A stretch of DNA of 38,205 nucleotides from Candidatus Thermochlorobacter aerophilus (lineage in GTDB: Bacteria > Bacteroidota > Chlorobiia > Chlorobiales > Thermochlorobacteraceae). Below, piece by piece: positions 1 through 9,118 of the stretch (the first letter of the stretch is position 1; each line of letters opens with the position of its first letter). The stretch covers positions 1 to 38,205 of the forward strand of contig PHFL01000049.1 of the NCBI GenBank assembly GCA_002794105.1, written 5' to 3'. Both the position numbers and the translations under genes were made by a program. The notes below the pieces were generated by a model, which saw only the letters and a list, made by a program, of their open reading frames with translations, made no database searches and was not told the origin of the DNA.

Positions 1-10
1 CCTGTTGTTA

Positions 11-432
11 CTATGCGTTAGAAAGAGCCTCTTGTGCTTTGAGACGCTTAGCTTCTTGCTTCTCTTAAAGTCGGCAATCGCAGCTTTGATAGCATCTTCA
101 GCCAGTACGGAGCAATGAATCTTAACAGGAGGTAAGTTAAGCTCTTGTACCAGCTGAGTGTTCTTGATGGCAAAGGCTTCTTCGATAGTCTTTCCCTTCA
201 GCAACTCGGTAGCCAGTGAGGATGAAGCAATAGCCGAACCACAGCCAAAGGTTTTGAACTTAGCATCCTCAATGATGCCTGTCTCTTCATTGACTTTAAT
301 TTGCAGTTTCATGACATCACCGCATTCAGGGGCACCAACGAGTCCGGTACCAACATTGTCAGCATTTGGGTCAAGGCTGCCGACATTGCGCGGGTTATTG
401 TAGTGGTCAATGACCTTTTCCGAGTATGCCAT
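11..432 (-). CDS. iscU: IscU/NifU-type Fe-S cluster scaffold, with a frameshift near its 3' end
   Basis: Cytoplasmic scaffold on which IscS-derived sulfur and iron are assembled into Fe-S clusters. The start at 432 is preceded by a strong GGAGG ribosome site. The three ligand cysteines are visible: Cys37 (PECGD), Cys64 (GCGSA) and Cys107 (IHCSV). The LPPVK motif just before the last one is the docking sequence for the Hsp70 chaperone in known IscU proteins. After residue ~123 (ADFK) the reading frame runs off the window without a stop. Shifting by one base at about 61-64 restores the usual Lys/Glu/Ala-rich tail ending in LSNA and a TAG at 11-13, giving about 140 residues, the family's size. 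A missing base is therefore likely. It follows iscS on the same strand and is presumably co-transcribed with it. Confidence 0.9.
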
Positions 433-476
433 AGGTATATTCCTCCGTAAGACCGTTAAAGGTTGTGTTAAGAAAA

Positions 477-1707
477 TTAGTGGTGTGACCATTGCACCGA
501 TTTAAGGTCAATGCCAGCTTTTGCCATTTCGTAGAGTGGCGACATTTCTCGCAGGCGATTAACCGCTTCCACTGTGATTTTTGCTGCATAATCAACTTCT
601 TCTTCAGTGGTAAAGCGGCCCAGACCGTAGCGTATAGAAGAATGCGCTAGTTCGTCACCAACACCAAGTGCCTTCAAGACATGTGAAGGCTCAAGTGAAG
701 CTGACGTACAGGCTGAACCGCTTGAGACTGCTAAACCTTTCAGTCCCATCAAGAAGCCCTTCTCCCTCAACATACGCAAAACTCATGTTAAGATTACCGG
801 GCAGACGGCTCTCCATAGACCCATTGACATAGACATCCTCCAACTGCGACATGAGACTATCTTTGAGCTTATTACGCAAGTAGGTCAAACGCTTCATTTC
901 TTCTGGCATTTCTGCAATCGCAATCTCAAGAGCCTTGCCGAGACCAACAATGCCAGGCACATTGAGCGTCCCGCTGCGCATACCGCGCTCTTGTCCGCCG
1001 CCATCGATAATTCCTGCTAATTTGACACGAGGATTTTTGCGTCGCACATAAAGCGCACCAATACCCTTAGGTCCATAGACTTTGTGACCAGAGATGGAAA
1101 GAATGTCAATATGCATCTGATTGACATCCACAGGCACCTTGCCGACAGCTTGAACAGCATCGGTAAAGAAAAGCACACCATGCTTGCGACAGATTTCACC
1201 AATGGCTTGCATGGGTTGGATGACACCAATCTCGTTATTTGCCATCATGATTGCCACCATGATGGTCTTGTCAGTAATGGCATCTTCGAGTTGGTCGAGG
1301 TCTACAAGACCATCTCTTTTTGGCGGAAGGTAGGTAACTTTGGCCTTACCTTCACGCTCTAAGCGGCGGCAGGTATCCAAAACCGCTTTGTGCTCAGTTT
1401 GCATCGTAACAATGTGGTTGCCCTTTTCGGCGTACATCTCAACAGCGCCTTTGATAGCAATGTTATCCGATTCTGTCGCACCGCTGGTGAAAATAATTTC
1501 CTTTGCATCTGCGCCAATAGCTTTAGCCACTTGTTCTCTGGCTTTTTCGACAGCTTCTTCGGCTTCCCAGCCATAGATATGATTGCGCGAAGCTGCGTTC
1601 CCAAACTTTTCAGTAAAGTATGGCAACATAGCCTCGAGAACACGGGGATCTACCGGCGTGGTAGCATGGTTATCCATGTAAATCGGTCGGCTCAAATCAA
1701 GTGCCAT
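477..1707 (-). CDS. iscS: Cysteine desulfurase IscS, interrupted by a one-base frameshift
   Basis: PLP-dependent enzyme that takes sulfur from L-cysteine as a persulfide and hands it to IscU. The first frame carries the N-terminal HATTPVDP motif and the PLP lysine K209 in [10 protein letters not shown]. It runs correctly to the AYVEGEG region at about 760. The remaining ~95 residues continue in another frame (477 to about 757) and include the catalytic loop [10 protein letters not shown] with the active-site cysteine. Removing one base from the CCC run at 757-759 joins the frames as [10 protein letters not shown], giving about 409 residues. Because both halves are intact this is probably a sequencing or assembly error. 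If real, the protein would lack its catalytic cysteine. It sits between the Rrf2 regulator and iscU in one operon. Confidence 0.92.
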
Positions 1708-1784
1708 ATCAGTCCCTCCCTATGGACAGGTTGATGTTAGAGTTGAAAACAGTAAAAAGCTTCAGCTGCTGAAATCTAATCCAT

Positions 1785-2183
1785 CTAAAGGATTTCAGCT
1801 ACCTTAGCCTCGCTGAAAATTTCCCTAAAACGCTTCTGAATTTTCGTCAGCGGTTTCTTGACCGCGCAGCCCACAAAAGCATCACATCTACTAGGGTCAG
1901 TTTCGCAGTCAATCAGCTGAATGGGCTCGCCAATCGCATCAGCAATTTCTGAAAATGAAATCTCTGAAGCTGGCTTATTGAGGCGATAGCCTCCTTTCAC
2001 ACCTTGCACAGAAGTGATAAGACCAGACTTAGCCATCTGCTGCAAGGTTTTTGCAACCAGCTCAAATGGAATGTTCATATGCTCAGCAATTTCCTTGGCG
2101 GTTGCCACATCCCCATTTTGAGTAGACGCAATGTAACGCACTGCCAGCAAGCCATATTCAAACTTCTTTGTCAGCCGTAGCAT
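1785..2183 (-). CDS. iscR: Rrf2-family (IscR-like) transcriptional regulator
   Basis: Small winged-helix DNA-binding protein of 132 residues, probably the Fe-S-responsive regulator of the iscS-iscU genes that follow it. The N-terminal MLRLTKKFEYGL and the winged-helix segment ending in VQGVKGGYRL (residues 59-68) are hallmarks of the Rrf2 family. Three cysteines, Cys93, Cys100 and Cys106, are spaced C-x6-C-x5-C; E. coli IscR uses C-x5-C-x5-C plus a histidine to hold a [2Fe-2S] cluster, so cluster binding is likely. The symbol is by analogy; other Fe-S Rrf2 regulators have similar spacing. An inverted repeat resembling an IscR type 1 site lies about 45-65 bases upstream, which suggests autoregulation. 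Confidence 0.85.
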   Translation of the reverse strand: MLRLTKKFEYGLLAVRYIASTQNGDVATAKEIAEHMNIPFELVAKTLQQMAKSGLITSVQGVKGGYRLNKPASEISFSEIADAIGEPIQLIDCETDPSRCDAFVGCAVKKPLTKIQKRFREIFSEAKVAEIL

Positions 2184-2226
2184 ATCTGCCTATCCCCTTG
2201 AAGATTTGTGCTTAACCTTGTTTAAT

Positions 2227-2247
2227 ATAAGACTTTTTTGGTCGTAT
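2227..2247 (-). promoter_or_regulatory. Candidate Rrf2/IscR operator upstream of iscR-like gene
   Basis: Imperfect inverted repeat: ATAAGAC (2227-2233), seven T-rich bases, then GTCGTAT (2241-2247), matching at 6 of 7 pairs. The core GAC-N7-GTC has the same geometry as the known IscR type 1 site. On the minus strand it overlaps a -10-like TATATT, as an autorepressor site would. No T-run follows on the minus strand, so it is not an obvious terminator. Binding is inferred. Confidence 0.45.
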
Positions 2248-2307
2248 TTCTACTTGCAAATCCTAAGTTTTTAACCGTAATTGGATGAGAAAAGTTTCTA
2301 CAGCCTC

Positions 2308-2333
2308 AAAAAAATCCGACAAAATTAGTCGGA
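2308..2333 (-). terminator. Intrinsic terminator after the SGNH/TPR gene
   Basis: Perfect 6-bp stem TCCGAC/GTCGGA (2315-2320 and 2328-2333) with a 7-base loop. On the minus strand it is followed directly by seven T (2308-2314), about 50 bases beyond the stop of the gene ending at 2383. The same palindrome also has GAC-N7-GTC geometry, so a second Rrf2 site is possible, but a terminator explains it adequately. Confidence 0.65.
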
Positions 2334-2382
2334 AATAAGATACATACACAGCAGGAACTTTCCAAGCTGCTTTGAAAGCAAA

Positions 2383-4305
2383 TTAGGGCTCTGGTGCAGT
2401 CAGCTGTTCGTAGAAGACTTTTGCGTTAGGATAATTGGGTGAGAGTTGCAAGCAGCGTTTTAGGCAGGCAATAGCCTTGTCAAGACGGTGGGTTTGGTAG
2501 TAAGCGCCTGCCAAGTTGTAGTAGGTTTGGCTGTCGCTTTCGCCGCCTAGGGCAAGGCTTTGCTCCAAGTATGGAATAGCAGCATCAGGTTGATTTTGAT
2601 AGACGAGAATTTGACCAATCCACTTGGCAGTGTATGCCGTTGGTGAAATGGCATAAGCGCGTTGCAGATAAGGCAGGGCTTTATCGAAGCGTTGATGCTT
2701 GATAAATATCTGCCCAGCTTTGCGATAGGGCAGTTCCAAGAAAGGAACTTTGGCAATAAAAGATTGCAGTTCCAATTCGGCAGCATCACTTTCACCTTGA
2801 GCAAGAAGAAAATTGGCGGCGGCATAATGAGCTTCTTCAAAGCCGATTTCTTCACTTAGGCAACGCAATGCCAGCGTATCAATCAAATTTTGAGGCTTGA
2901 ATGCTTGTAGCAAAAGATTGGGTTGGCCTTTCGGAACGAAAGGATACGAGCCTTTGAGCAAGCGCAATTTAAGGTCTGAATAAGTTTTATCCAGTAAGGA
3001 AAACGCAGGCGAAAAAAGAAGACTATCAAGAGTTTCAGCTTGGGGCGCATGAGAAGGCGGGGGCAAAAAGTGATGCGCCAGCGCAGTCTGTAAAAAAACT
3101 TTGCCCATGAGTTGATAGCCTTCAACAGTAGGATGCAAGTGGTCGCATATGAGTGTATTGCCGACAATGCCGTAGGGCGAGCGCCGCTCAAATTCAGCTT
3201 GAATGTCAGCCAGTGCTGCTCCATATTCAGTGGCAAGCTGGCAAATGATGCGGTTGATGGCTTCTGGGGCACGAAAACGCAGTCCATCCAAATCCTTAGC
3301 TTGCAAAAAAAGTTGCTTAGCTTTTAGTGAATCGCCGGCATGAAGGGCTTGCGTGGCTGCCTTGAAAAGTGAAGCGGCGTTGGGTTCTTCATTGAGCGAG
3401 ACAAAAGGCGGCAAATCTTTGTAGTTCGAGACCAGCGTGCCTAAGACAACAGGCACACCGTGCGCAGAGAGTTGTGAGAGCATCTTGCGCATATTGTCTT
3501 CAAATTGCTCAAGACCTTTGCGGTAAGTATCAGACCCAAAGGCGATGGCACTTTCGCCAATCACACGCGCCATGAGTGTGCCTTGGTCTGCCTCATTGGG
3601 CGATGTGGCAAGTTGAGCGAGGCGTGTAACAAAGCGCTCAAGAAGTTGATACAGTCGAAATTCCTGCAAAAAAAGCCGTAGATTGGTCAGAAAGCGTGAA
3701 TTGCCAAAGCGCATAGAAGAGCCAATGCCCAAGACTCCGTAGTATTCGTTGTGCCCGTTGTAGAAAATGACAAGGTCAGGTTTGTGCTCAATCAGTGCAG
3801 ACACGAAATCTTTTATGGTATAGGTGCAAATTGCCGCAAGACCTAAGTTGATGACCTCAATGTGGCGATGTGGATAAAGCGCTTCCAGACCGCGCTGAAT
3901 TGTTCTGGAAAAAGCAATATGGGGCGGATAGGGCCAGCCAGCGGCACTGCTTTCCCCCAAGACAAACACGCGCAAAGCATTCGGCGCTTTTACCTTGTCA
4001 AAGACATCAAGAATAGGTGATGGCGTTACGCTGAGGTTTCGAAAGTACTTTCGCGGGATGTCTGGATTGAGACGCAATTTGTTGGGACGAAGGTCAAATG
4101 TAACGAACACGGGGTAGGTTTCACCGTAATCGGCAAGGCGAAGACCAAGCTCAAGTAACAGAAAGAAAAGAACGGGAATAAGAACCAACACACCATAAAA
4201 CCACGTAGGATAGCGCTTTGGAGCTGAGCTTGTAGGATGCGCCGCAGAAGGCGATGAACTCTGCGAGTGTGCAACTTTGCGCGATTTTGACTTGAGATTC
4301 GCCAT
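2383..4305 (-). CDS. Membrane-anchored SGNH/GDSL-like hydrolase with C-terminal TPR repeats
   Basis: A 640-residue protein. A polar Ser/Pro-rich N-terminus is followed by one transmembrane segment (about residues 34-53), so the rest is probably periplasmic. The SGNH blocks are recognisable: GESS at 117-120 with the candidate nucleophile Ser119, the NLG block near 155, N183/N186 in YNGHNEYYG, and the Asp-x-x-His pair D388/H391 in CDHLHP. Residues ~500-635 form several TPR helices. SGNH enzymes remove or transfer acyl groups, often on surface glycans; the substrate here cannot be read from sequence. It is divergent from a carbamoyltransferase gene, which may fit a shared role in decorating a glycan or secondary metabolite. 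The function is only a superfamily-level guess. Confidence 0.7.
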   Translation of the reverse strand: MANLKSKSRKVAHSQSSSPSAAHPTSSAPKRYPTWFYGVLVLIPVLFFLLLELGLRLADYGETYPVFVTFDLRPNKLRLNPDIPRKYFRNLSVTPSPILDVFDKVKAPNALRVFVLGESSAAGWPYPPHIAFSRTIQRGLEALYPHRHIEVINLGLAAICTYTIKDFVSALIEHKPDLVIFYNGHNEYYGVLGIGSSMRFGNSRFLTNLRLFLQEFRLYQLLERFVTRLAQLATSPNEADQGTLMARVIGESAIAFGSDTYRKGLEQFEDNMRKMLSQLSAHGVPVVLGTLVSNYKDLPPFVSLNEEPNAASLFKAATQALHAGDSLKAKQLFLQAKDLDGLRFRAPEAINRIICQLATEYGAALADIQAEFERRSPYGIVGNTLICDHLHPTVEGYQLMGKVFLQTALAHHFLPPPSHAPQAETLDSLLFSPAFSLLDKTYSDLKLRLLKGSYPFVPKGQPNLLLQAFKPQNLIDTLALRCLSEEIGFEEAHYAAANFLLAQGESDAAELELQSFIAKVPFLELPYRKAGQIFIKHQRFDKALPYLQRAYAISPTAYTAKWIGQILVYQNQPDAAIPYLEQSLALGGESDSQTYYNLAGAYYQTHRLDKAIACLKRCLQLSPNYPNAKVFYEQLTAPEP

Positions 4306-4426
4306 AAATTTGAAGCCTGACTTGTAAATTCAGCTTGTGTATCAATAAGTTGATGTTTAAGGGCAGTGCAAATCGTAACAAGAAGTTATGACCAAAGCTG
4401 CAAAATTCTAAGAGTTTCTTACAGTT

Positions 4427-6289
4427 GTGAAGATTCTGGGCATTTCAGCGTTTTATCACGATTCGGCGGCGGCACTGATTCAAGATGGGAAAATTGTTGC
4501 CGCTGCACAAGAAGAGCGTTTTACACGCAAAAAAAATGATGCCGCATTCCCCACGCATGCCACGAAGTTCTGCCTCGACTATGCAGGCGCTACACTCGAT
4601 GAACTCGATGCCGTTGTGTTCTATGACAAGCCCCTGCTCAAATTTGAGCGCTTGCTCGAAACATACTACGCCTTTGCGCCAAAAGGGCTGAAGTCGTTCA
4701 TGGCAGCGATGCCAGTGTGGCTACGTGAGAAAATGTTCCTCAAATCGCTGTTGCTAAAGGAGCTTGAAAATGTAATGCCCTTTGCACGCAAGTCCTTAAA
4801 GCTACTTTTTTCGGAGCATCATCTGTCGCATGCTGCCAGTGCGTTTTATCCTTCACGGTTTGAGCGAGCAGCGATTCTCACCATTGACGGTGTTGGTGAG
4901 TGGGCAACGGCATCAATTTCGCTTGGAGAAGAAAGAAAAATTCTGCCCCTGAAAGAACTTCATTTTCCGCACTCGCTTGGACTGCTGTATTCAGCATTTA
5001 CCTACTTTTTGGGCTTCAAGGTGAATTCTGGCGAATACAAATTGATGGGCTTAGCACCTTACGGTCAGCCCCATTCAGCGGAAGTTAAGCGGTTTGAGCG
5101 CCTCATCAAGGAGCATTTGGTTAAAATTTATGATGATGGTTCAATCTGGCTAAATCAGAAGTATTTTAGCTATGCGACGGAGCTGAAAATGATAGATGAG
5201 AAAGTGTGGGAAAAGCTCTTTGGCATACCAAGGCGCAAGCCTGAAGAAGAGCCCACGCAGTCGCAGTGCAATCTTGCCTTGGCAATCCAGCGCGTTACGG
5301 AAGAAATTGTGCTGAAGATGGCAGCTGAAGCTAAGCGACTCACACAAGCCGAGTATTTGTGTTTAGCAGGTGGCGTGGCACTCAACTGTGTAGCGAACGG
5401 ACGCTTGCTTAATAGCGGACTATTCCGAGAGCTATTCATACAGCCCGCTGCAGGAGACGCAGGTGGTGCACTCGGTGCCGCTTTGGCTGCCTATCACCTC
5501 TACTTTGAGAAAGAGCGCACGCTTGTGCAAACACTCGATGCAATGAACGGAGCATATCTTGGTCCTGAATACTCTGACTTGGAAGTCGAGCAAGTCATTC
5601 GCAAGTATGGAGCCTCGGCAGTCTATTACGATAGCGTAGAACAACTGTGCCGCGATACAGCCAAGTGGCTCGATGAAGGCAAGGTGGTTGGATGGATGCA
5701 AGGACGAATGGAGTTTGGTCCAAGAGCCTTAGGTGCGCGTAGCATTTTGGCAGATGCGCGCCGACCGGAGATGCAAAAAAAACTGAACCTGAAAATCAAA
5801 TACCGTGAAGGATTCCGACCGTTTGCTCCATCGGTCTTGGCCGAACGCGCTAGTGACTACTTCGAGCTATACCATGATTCACCTTACATGTTACTCGTGC
5901 AAAATGTACGCAAGGAGCTCTGCTACGAACTGCCCGAGCACTATCATGATTTGCCTTTGAAAGAAAAACTCTACACACAGCGCTCTTCACTACCTGCTAT
6001 CACACATATTGATTTTTCAGCCCGCATTCAGACCGTGCATCGCGAAACCAATCCGCGCTATTGGCTACTGTTGAAAATGTTTGAGGAGCAAACTGGATGT
6101 GCAGTGTTGCTGAATACAAGTTTCAATGTGCGCGGCGAGCCAATTGTCTGCACGCCAGATGATGCCTACCGTTGCTTTATGCGCACAGAAATGGATGTGT
6201 TGGTCGTGGGCAATTATGTGTTCGATAAGATGCAGCAATCACAGGCAAATGTAAAAGCTCTGCGTGAGGAGATTTTTGCACCAGATTAG
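4427..6289 (+). CDS. NodU/CmcH-family carbamoyltransferase
   Basis: A 620-residue enzyme of the family that moves the carbamoyl group of carbamoyl phosphate, via carbamoyl-AMP, to a hydroxyl of a sugar or small molecule (NodU, CmcH, TobZ). It starts with GTG at 4427, giving the typical MKILGISAFYHDSAA opening. Family signatures follow in order: EHHLSHAASAF near residue 130, DGVGEWA, the CLAGGVALN block near 315, EFGPRALGARSI near 435, and the C-terminal LLNTSFNVRGEPIVC motif. Length is normal for the family and no key block is missing. The acceptor is unknown. The divergent SGNH/TPR gene and the shared upstream region (4306-4426) suggest linked function. Confidence 0.9.
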   Translation: MKILGISAFYHDSAAALIQDGKIVAAAQEERFTRKKNDAAFPTHATKFCLDYAGATLDELDAVVFYDKPLLKFERLLETYYAFAPKGLKSFMAAMPVWLREKMFLKSLLLKELENVMPFARKSLKLLFSEHHLSHAASAFYPSRFERAAILTIDGVGEWATASISLGEERKILPLKELHFPHSLGLLYSAFTYFLGFKVNSGEYKLMGLAPYGQPHSAEVKRFERLIKEHLVKIYDDGSIWLNQKYFSYATELKMIDEKVWEKLFGIPRRKPEEEPTQSQCNLALAIQRVTEEIVLKMAAEAKRLTQAEYLCLAGGVALNCVANGRLLNSGLFRELFIQPAAGDAGGALGAALAAYHLYFEKERTLVQTLDAMNGAYLGPEYSDLEVEQVIRKYGASAVYYDSVEQLCRDTAKWLDEGKVVGWMQGRMEFGPRALGARSILADARRPEMQKKLNLKIKYREGFRPFAPSVLAERASDYFELYHDSPYMLLVQNVRKELCYELPEHYHDLPLKEKLYTQRSSLPAITHIDFSARIQTVHRETNPRYWLLLKMFEEQTGCAVLLNTSFNVRGEPIVCTPDDAYRCFMRTEMDVLVVGNYVFDKMQQSQANVKALREEIFAPD

Positions 6290-6365
6290 AGAAAACACTG
6301 ATGAGCTGCGGTGTGGAAACTTACTGCTCGACCGAAAGGTTTAAGGTGTCAATTGGTCTAAAGCG

Positions 6366-6881
6366 ATGAAGAGATTACGTGTTCGTATCCTCAAATGGAT
6401 AAATCAACGAGCCAAGCCAAACTCGCGCGTGCAGCGGGCTGTTGCGGCACTTTTGTTCATGGAAAGCCTGGGTATACGCTGGTATAGTCCACTATGGCAT
6501 GCAAAAAATGCGATGGTGTTGATAAGGCGCTTAGTGCAGAGCGTGCGGCGTGAAATCCGAGGCTATCAGCAACCTATCTGGCATCCGAATCCAGAAGCGG
6601 TGATTTGTGCCGAATTTACTTGCGTGCGTAGCATCAATGGAAAGTGTGAGAGCACACAAATGACTGAGGAGTGTGCAAATCAATGTTTTGGCATGAAAAG
6701 AAATGAGCAGGGTAAGTTTGTGTCGCTCTTCCAAGACCCAGAGGGCAATCCAGCATGGCTGGAACTTTCATGCCGAGATTGCAAAAAATATTTAACAGAA
6801 TGCAAAGGAATTGCACCTAATGCCGTAAACCCCCTTAAGCAGCAGCAGGTAGAGCCCTCAATACTACCTCTGCGGTCATGA
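6366..6881 (+). CDS. Cysteine-rich protein of unknown function
   Basis: A 171-residue protein I do not recognise. The first ~70 residues are basic and helical (many Arg/Lys; a short hydrophobic stretch at 25-40), with no clear signal peptide. The second half holds eight cysteines, at 81, 86, 94, 103, 107, 136, 139 and 146, in C-x4-C, C-x3-C and C-x2-C pairings. That pattern could bind zinc or an Fe-S cluster, or form disulfides. An aromatic and acidic spacer (about 118-133) separates the two cysteine groups. The gene lies 53 bases before the pterin genes on the same strand and may be co-transcribed. The reading frame is convincing because of its length and the regular cysteine pattern; the role is not known. 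Confidence 0.6.
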   Translation: MKRLRVRILKWINQRAKPNSRVQRAVAALLFMESLGIRWYSPLWHAKNAMVLIRRLVQSVRREIRGYQQPIWHPNPEAVICAEFTCVRSINGKCESTQMTEECANQCFGMKRNEQGKFVSLFQDPEGNPAWLELSCRDCKKYLTECKGIAPNAVNPLKQQQVEPSILPLRS

Positions 6882-6934
6882 AGTCCTAAAAAGACACAAG
6901 CAGAAAGTATTAACTTTACCAAAAAGCAAGAATC

Positions 6935-7453
6935 ATGAGTGAGCAGATAACGGAGCATAATAGCCCAGCACGTTGGTTGCCAGCGGAAAATGCAACGCGA
7001 GAAATCAACAAGGTGCTGGAAAAACCGCGCAAGGTGTATGTGACACGCAAGGTGCATTTCAATGCGGCACATCGATTATTCAACCCTACATTCTCGGACG
7101 AAAAAAATTGTCAAATCTATGATGTCTGCAACAACTTCTATGGGCACGGACATAACTACGAGCTGGAGGTAACTCTGTCTGGCATTGTGGACAAAGAAAC
7201 TGGATATTTGTTTGACCTTAAAGTCCTAAAGAAAATTTTGGAAGAGGAAATCCTCTCAAAGGTCGATCACAAGCATCTCAACTTTGATGTAGAAATGTTC
7301 CGAGATACGGTGCCGACTGCCGAAGTAATTGCAGTGGTATTCTGGGAAGTGCTTAGTCAAAAACTCAAAACCATGAACTTAAAAGGCGTCGACTTATATG
7401 AGATTAGAGTCTTTGAATCCGAACGCAACATTGCCACCTACCGTGGGGAATAG
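6935..7453 (+). CDS. 6-pyruvoyl-tetrahydropterin synthase (PTPS/QueD family)
   Basis: A 172-residue member of the PTPS/QueD superfamily, which converts 7,8-dihydroneopterin triphosphate. Zinc ligands His46 (NAAHRL), His71 and His73 (YGHGHNY) are present, and the catalytic cysteine Cys65 sits in the [11 protein letters not shown] block. This block and the C-terminal [10 protein letters not shown] resemble animal biopterin-pathway PTPS more than short bacterial QueD. D111/H112 and E130 match the remaining active-site positions. There is an N-terminal extension of about 30 residues. It is followed after one base by folE, the enzyme that makes its substrate. I favour a tetrahydrobiopterin-type pterin role, as known for Chlorobium, but a queuosine-precursor function (QueD) is possible. 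Confidence 0.85.
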   Translation: MSEQITEHNSPARWLPAENATREINKVLEKPRKVYVTRKVHFNAAHRLFNPTFSDEKNCQIYDVCNNFYGHGHNYELEVTLSGIVDKETGYLFDLKVLKKILEEEILSKVDHKHLNFDVEMFRDTVPTAEVIAVVFWEVLSQKLKTMNLKGVDLYEIRVFESERNIATYRGE

Positions 7454-7454
7454 C

Positions 7455-8114
7455 ATGATGCAGGGAAAAAGCCAGAACGAAAAGCGCATGATTGCAAGCC
7501 TGCAAGGCGATGAGGAAGATTTCTATCCAAATGCTGCCAGCGATGAAGCGCAGGTGCTTGCAAGGATTGCTGAAAATGTCAAGGAAAACCTGCGTCTCTT
7601 AGGTGAAAACCCCGAAAGAGAAGGGTTGCTGAGAACCCCAGAGCGTGTGGCGAAAGCCTTGATGTATCTGACAAGCGGCTATCGCTGCGACCCAAGAGAG
7701 ATTCTATTAAGTGCAGTGTTCCATGAAAAGTACGATGAAATGGTGCTGGTAAAAGACATTGAAGTATTTTCCATGTGTGAGCACCACATGTTGCCATTTT
7801 TTGGTAAAGCCCATGTAGCTTACATCCCGAATGGAAAAATCGTCGGGCTATCAAAAATCCCACGCGTGGTCGATGTCTATGCCCGGCGCCTACAAGTGCA
7901 AGAGCGAATGACACAAGAAATCCGAGACATCATTGAAGAGGTCTTGGAACCAAAAGGTGTGGCAGTTGTGATTGAAGCAAAGCATCTGTGCATGATTATG
8001 CGTGGTGTCGAAAAGCAGAATTCCATCACCACAACTTCTGCTATGTCAGGTGAGTTTTTGAAAAATTCTGCAACTCGCTCCGAATTTATGCGCCTCATCA
8101 AATCCTTTAACTGA
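7455..8114 (+). CDS. folE: GTP cyclohydrolase I
   Basis: Makes 7,8-dihydroneopterin triphosphate from GTP, the first step of folate, biopterin and queuosine synthesis. The frame is open from further upstream, but ATG 7455 is chosen because GGGG lies ~9 bases before it and it starts one base after the stop of the PTPS gene. This gives 219 residues, normal for type IA enzymes. The zinc ligands Cys108, His111 ([11 protein letters not shown]) and Cys179 (KHLCMIMRG) are all present. So are the TPERVAKA helix near residue 61 and the [12 protein letters not shown] loop near 185. The tight coupling to PTPS points to a shared pterin product rather than folate alone. Confidence 0.95.
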   Translation: MMQGKSQNEKRMIASLQGDEEDFYPNAASDEAQVLARIAENVKENLRLLGENPEREGLLRTPERVAKALMYLTSGYRCDPREILLSAVFHEKYDEMVLVKDIEVFSMCEHHMLPFFGKAHVAYIPNGKIVGLSKIPRVVDVYARRLQVQERMTQEIRDIIEEVLEPKGVAVVIEAKHLCMIMRGVEKQNSITTTSAMSGEFLKNSATRSEFMRLIKSFN

Positions 8115-8163
8115 GTCGGCACATGTGAAGACCCCCAAAGTAGAGAAAGCATGTCGCAACAAA

Positions 8164-8188
8164 AAAAGCCAGTGATGAACACTGGCTT
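8164..8188. terminator. Bidirectional terminator between folE and tonB
   Basis: Perfect 10-bp stem AAAGCCAGTG/CACTGGCTTT with a 5-base loop (8174-8178). An A-run at 8161-8166 becomes a U-run on the minus strand, and TTT/TCTT follows on the plus strand. It sits between two convergent genes and can serve both. Confidence 0.8.
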
Positions 8189-8215
8189 TCTTGCGTTGGG
8201 CTAGGAAATGTATGC

Positions 8216-9100
8216 TTACTTGGCAGATAGTGTGAACTTGATTGGCACAGTGAGCCAGCACTTAACAGGCCTTCCGTTTTGAATCGCTGGAGAGTAGCTG
8301 GACTGCATGACTGACGCAATGGCAGCTTCGTCGAAAATGTCTGTGCCCGGGTTCTTCAAAATCTGTGCCTTTTGCGGTTTGCCATCCTTATCAATCAGAA
8401 CGCGCAAAACAACTCGTCCTTCAATGCCGGCCTTACGGGCAATTTCAGGATAGACTGGCTTAACCTGATTAATGAATTGTGGTTCCTTTTCCACAGCTAT
8501 AAAGTCTGGTGGATCAGCATTGTCATTGATGGCTTCAGCAGGACCGGGAGGACCGGCTGGTGCAATGACTCTAGCTGCTTCTGCAAAGCCAGTAGAGTCT
8601 TCACCGGTAATTGCATTCTTTTCGATAGCCTCTTTAAGTTTTTCTTGGTCCGCAATCGTGCGCTTCGGTGGTGCTTCCTCGTCTTTGACCTTCTTGATTT
8701 CACCAATATCAGGAGCTTGAGGTGGCTTAATTGCTGCAGGAGGTGGCGGCGGCGGTGCTTTTTCATCCATGGGCGGCGGCGGCTGCAAATTAGCTATATC
8801 GATCTTTTGTACCACAACTGGTACATCCTCTGCCTCATCCTTGAGTAGTTCTTGGATAATCCCCCAAGTAACGTAGATGAGGAGAAGACCAACGATAGTG
8901 CTAGCAGCAATAAAGACACCGCGGGCCAGATAGTTGTGTAGTTCCTTGCGCAGAACAAGCGCCCCATAGTTGATGTTGCGGTAGCGCTCTGTGTCCAAGT
9001 AGTCTAGCTTGATAAAGCCATTTTCCCTTTGATGTCCGTTGGTATAGTCAGTCTGAGTTGAACTGGATTTAGCAGTGTCTTTTTCCATGGTCTCGCGCAT
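8216..9100 (-). CDS. tonB: TonB-family energy transducer
   Basis: A 294-residue inner-membrane protein that passes proton-motive energy from ExbB/ExbD to outer-membrane receptors. It has a cytoplasmic N-terminus of ~57 residues, one transmembrane helix at about 58-80, and a proline-rich spacer (runs of PPPP and PPPPPP between 105 and 130). The C-terminal TonB domain (about 210-294) contains YPEIARKAGIEGRVVLRV and the Y-S-P-A region near the end. The cytoplasmic part is longer than in E. coli TonB, as in many Bacteroidota/Chlorobiota homologues. A second in-frame Met at codon 5 could be the true start. It is last in the exbB-exbD-exbD-tonB operon. Confidence 0.92.
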   Translation of the reverse strand: MRETMEKDTAKSSSTQTDYTNGHQRENGFIKLDYLDTERYRNINYGALVLRKELHNYLARGVFIAASTIVGLLLIYVTWGIIQELLKDEAEDVPVVVQKIDIANLQPPPPMDEKAPPPPPPAAIKPPQAPDIGEIKKVKDEEAPPKRTIADQEKLKEAIEKNAITGEDSTGFAEAARVIAPAGPPGPAEAINDNADPPDFIAVEKEPQFINQVKPVYPEIARKAGIEGRVVLRVLIDKDGKPQKAQILKNPGTDIFDEAAIASVMQSSYSPAIQNGRPVKCWLTVPIKFTLSAK

Positions 9101-9118
9101 AGATTATTGTGCCTCCCT

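Noticed and set aside
7398..7454. Upstream part of the folE frame
   Set aside because: It overlaps the end of the PTPS gene, and ATG 7455 has a good ribosome site and gives the usual length.
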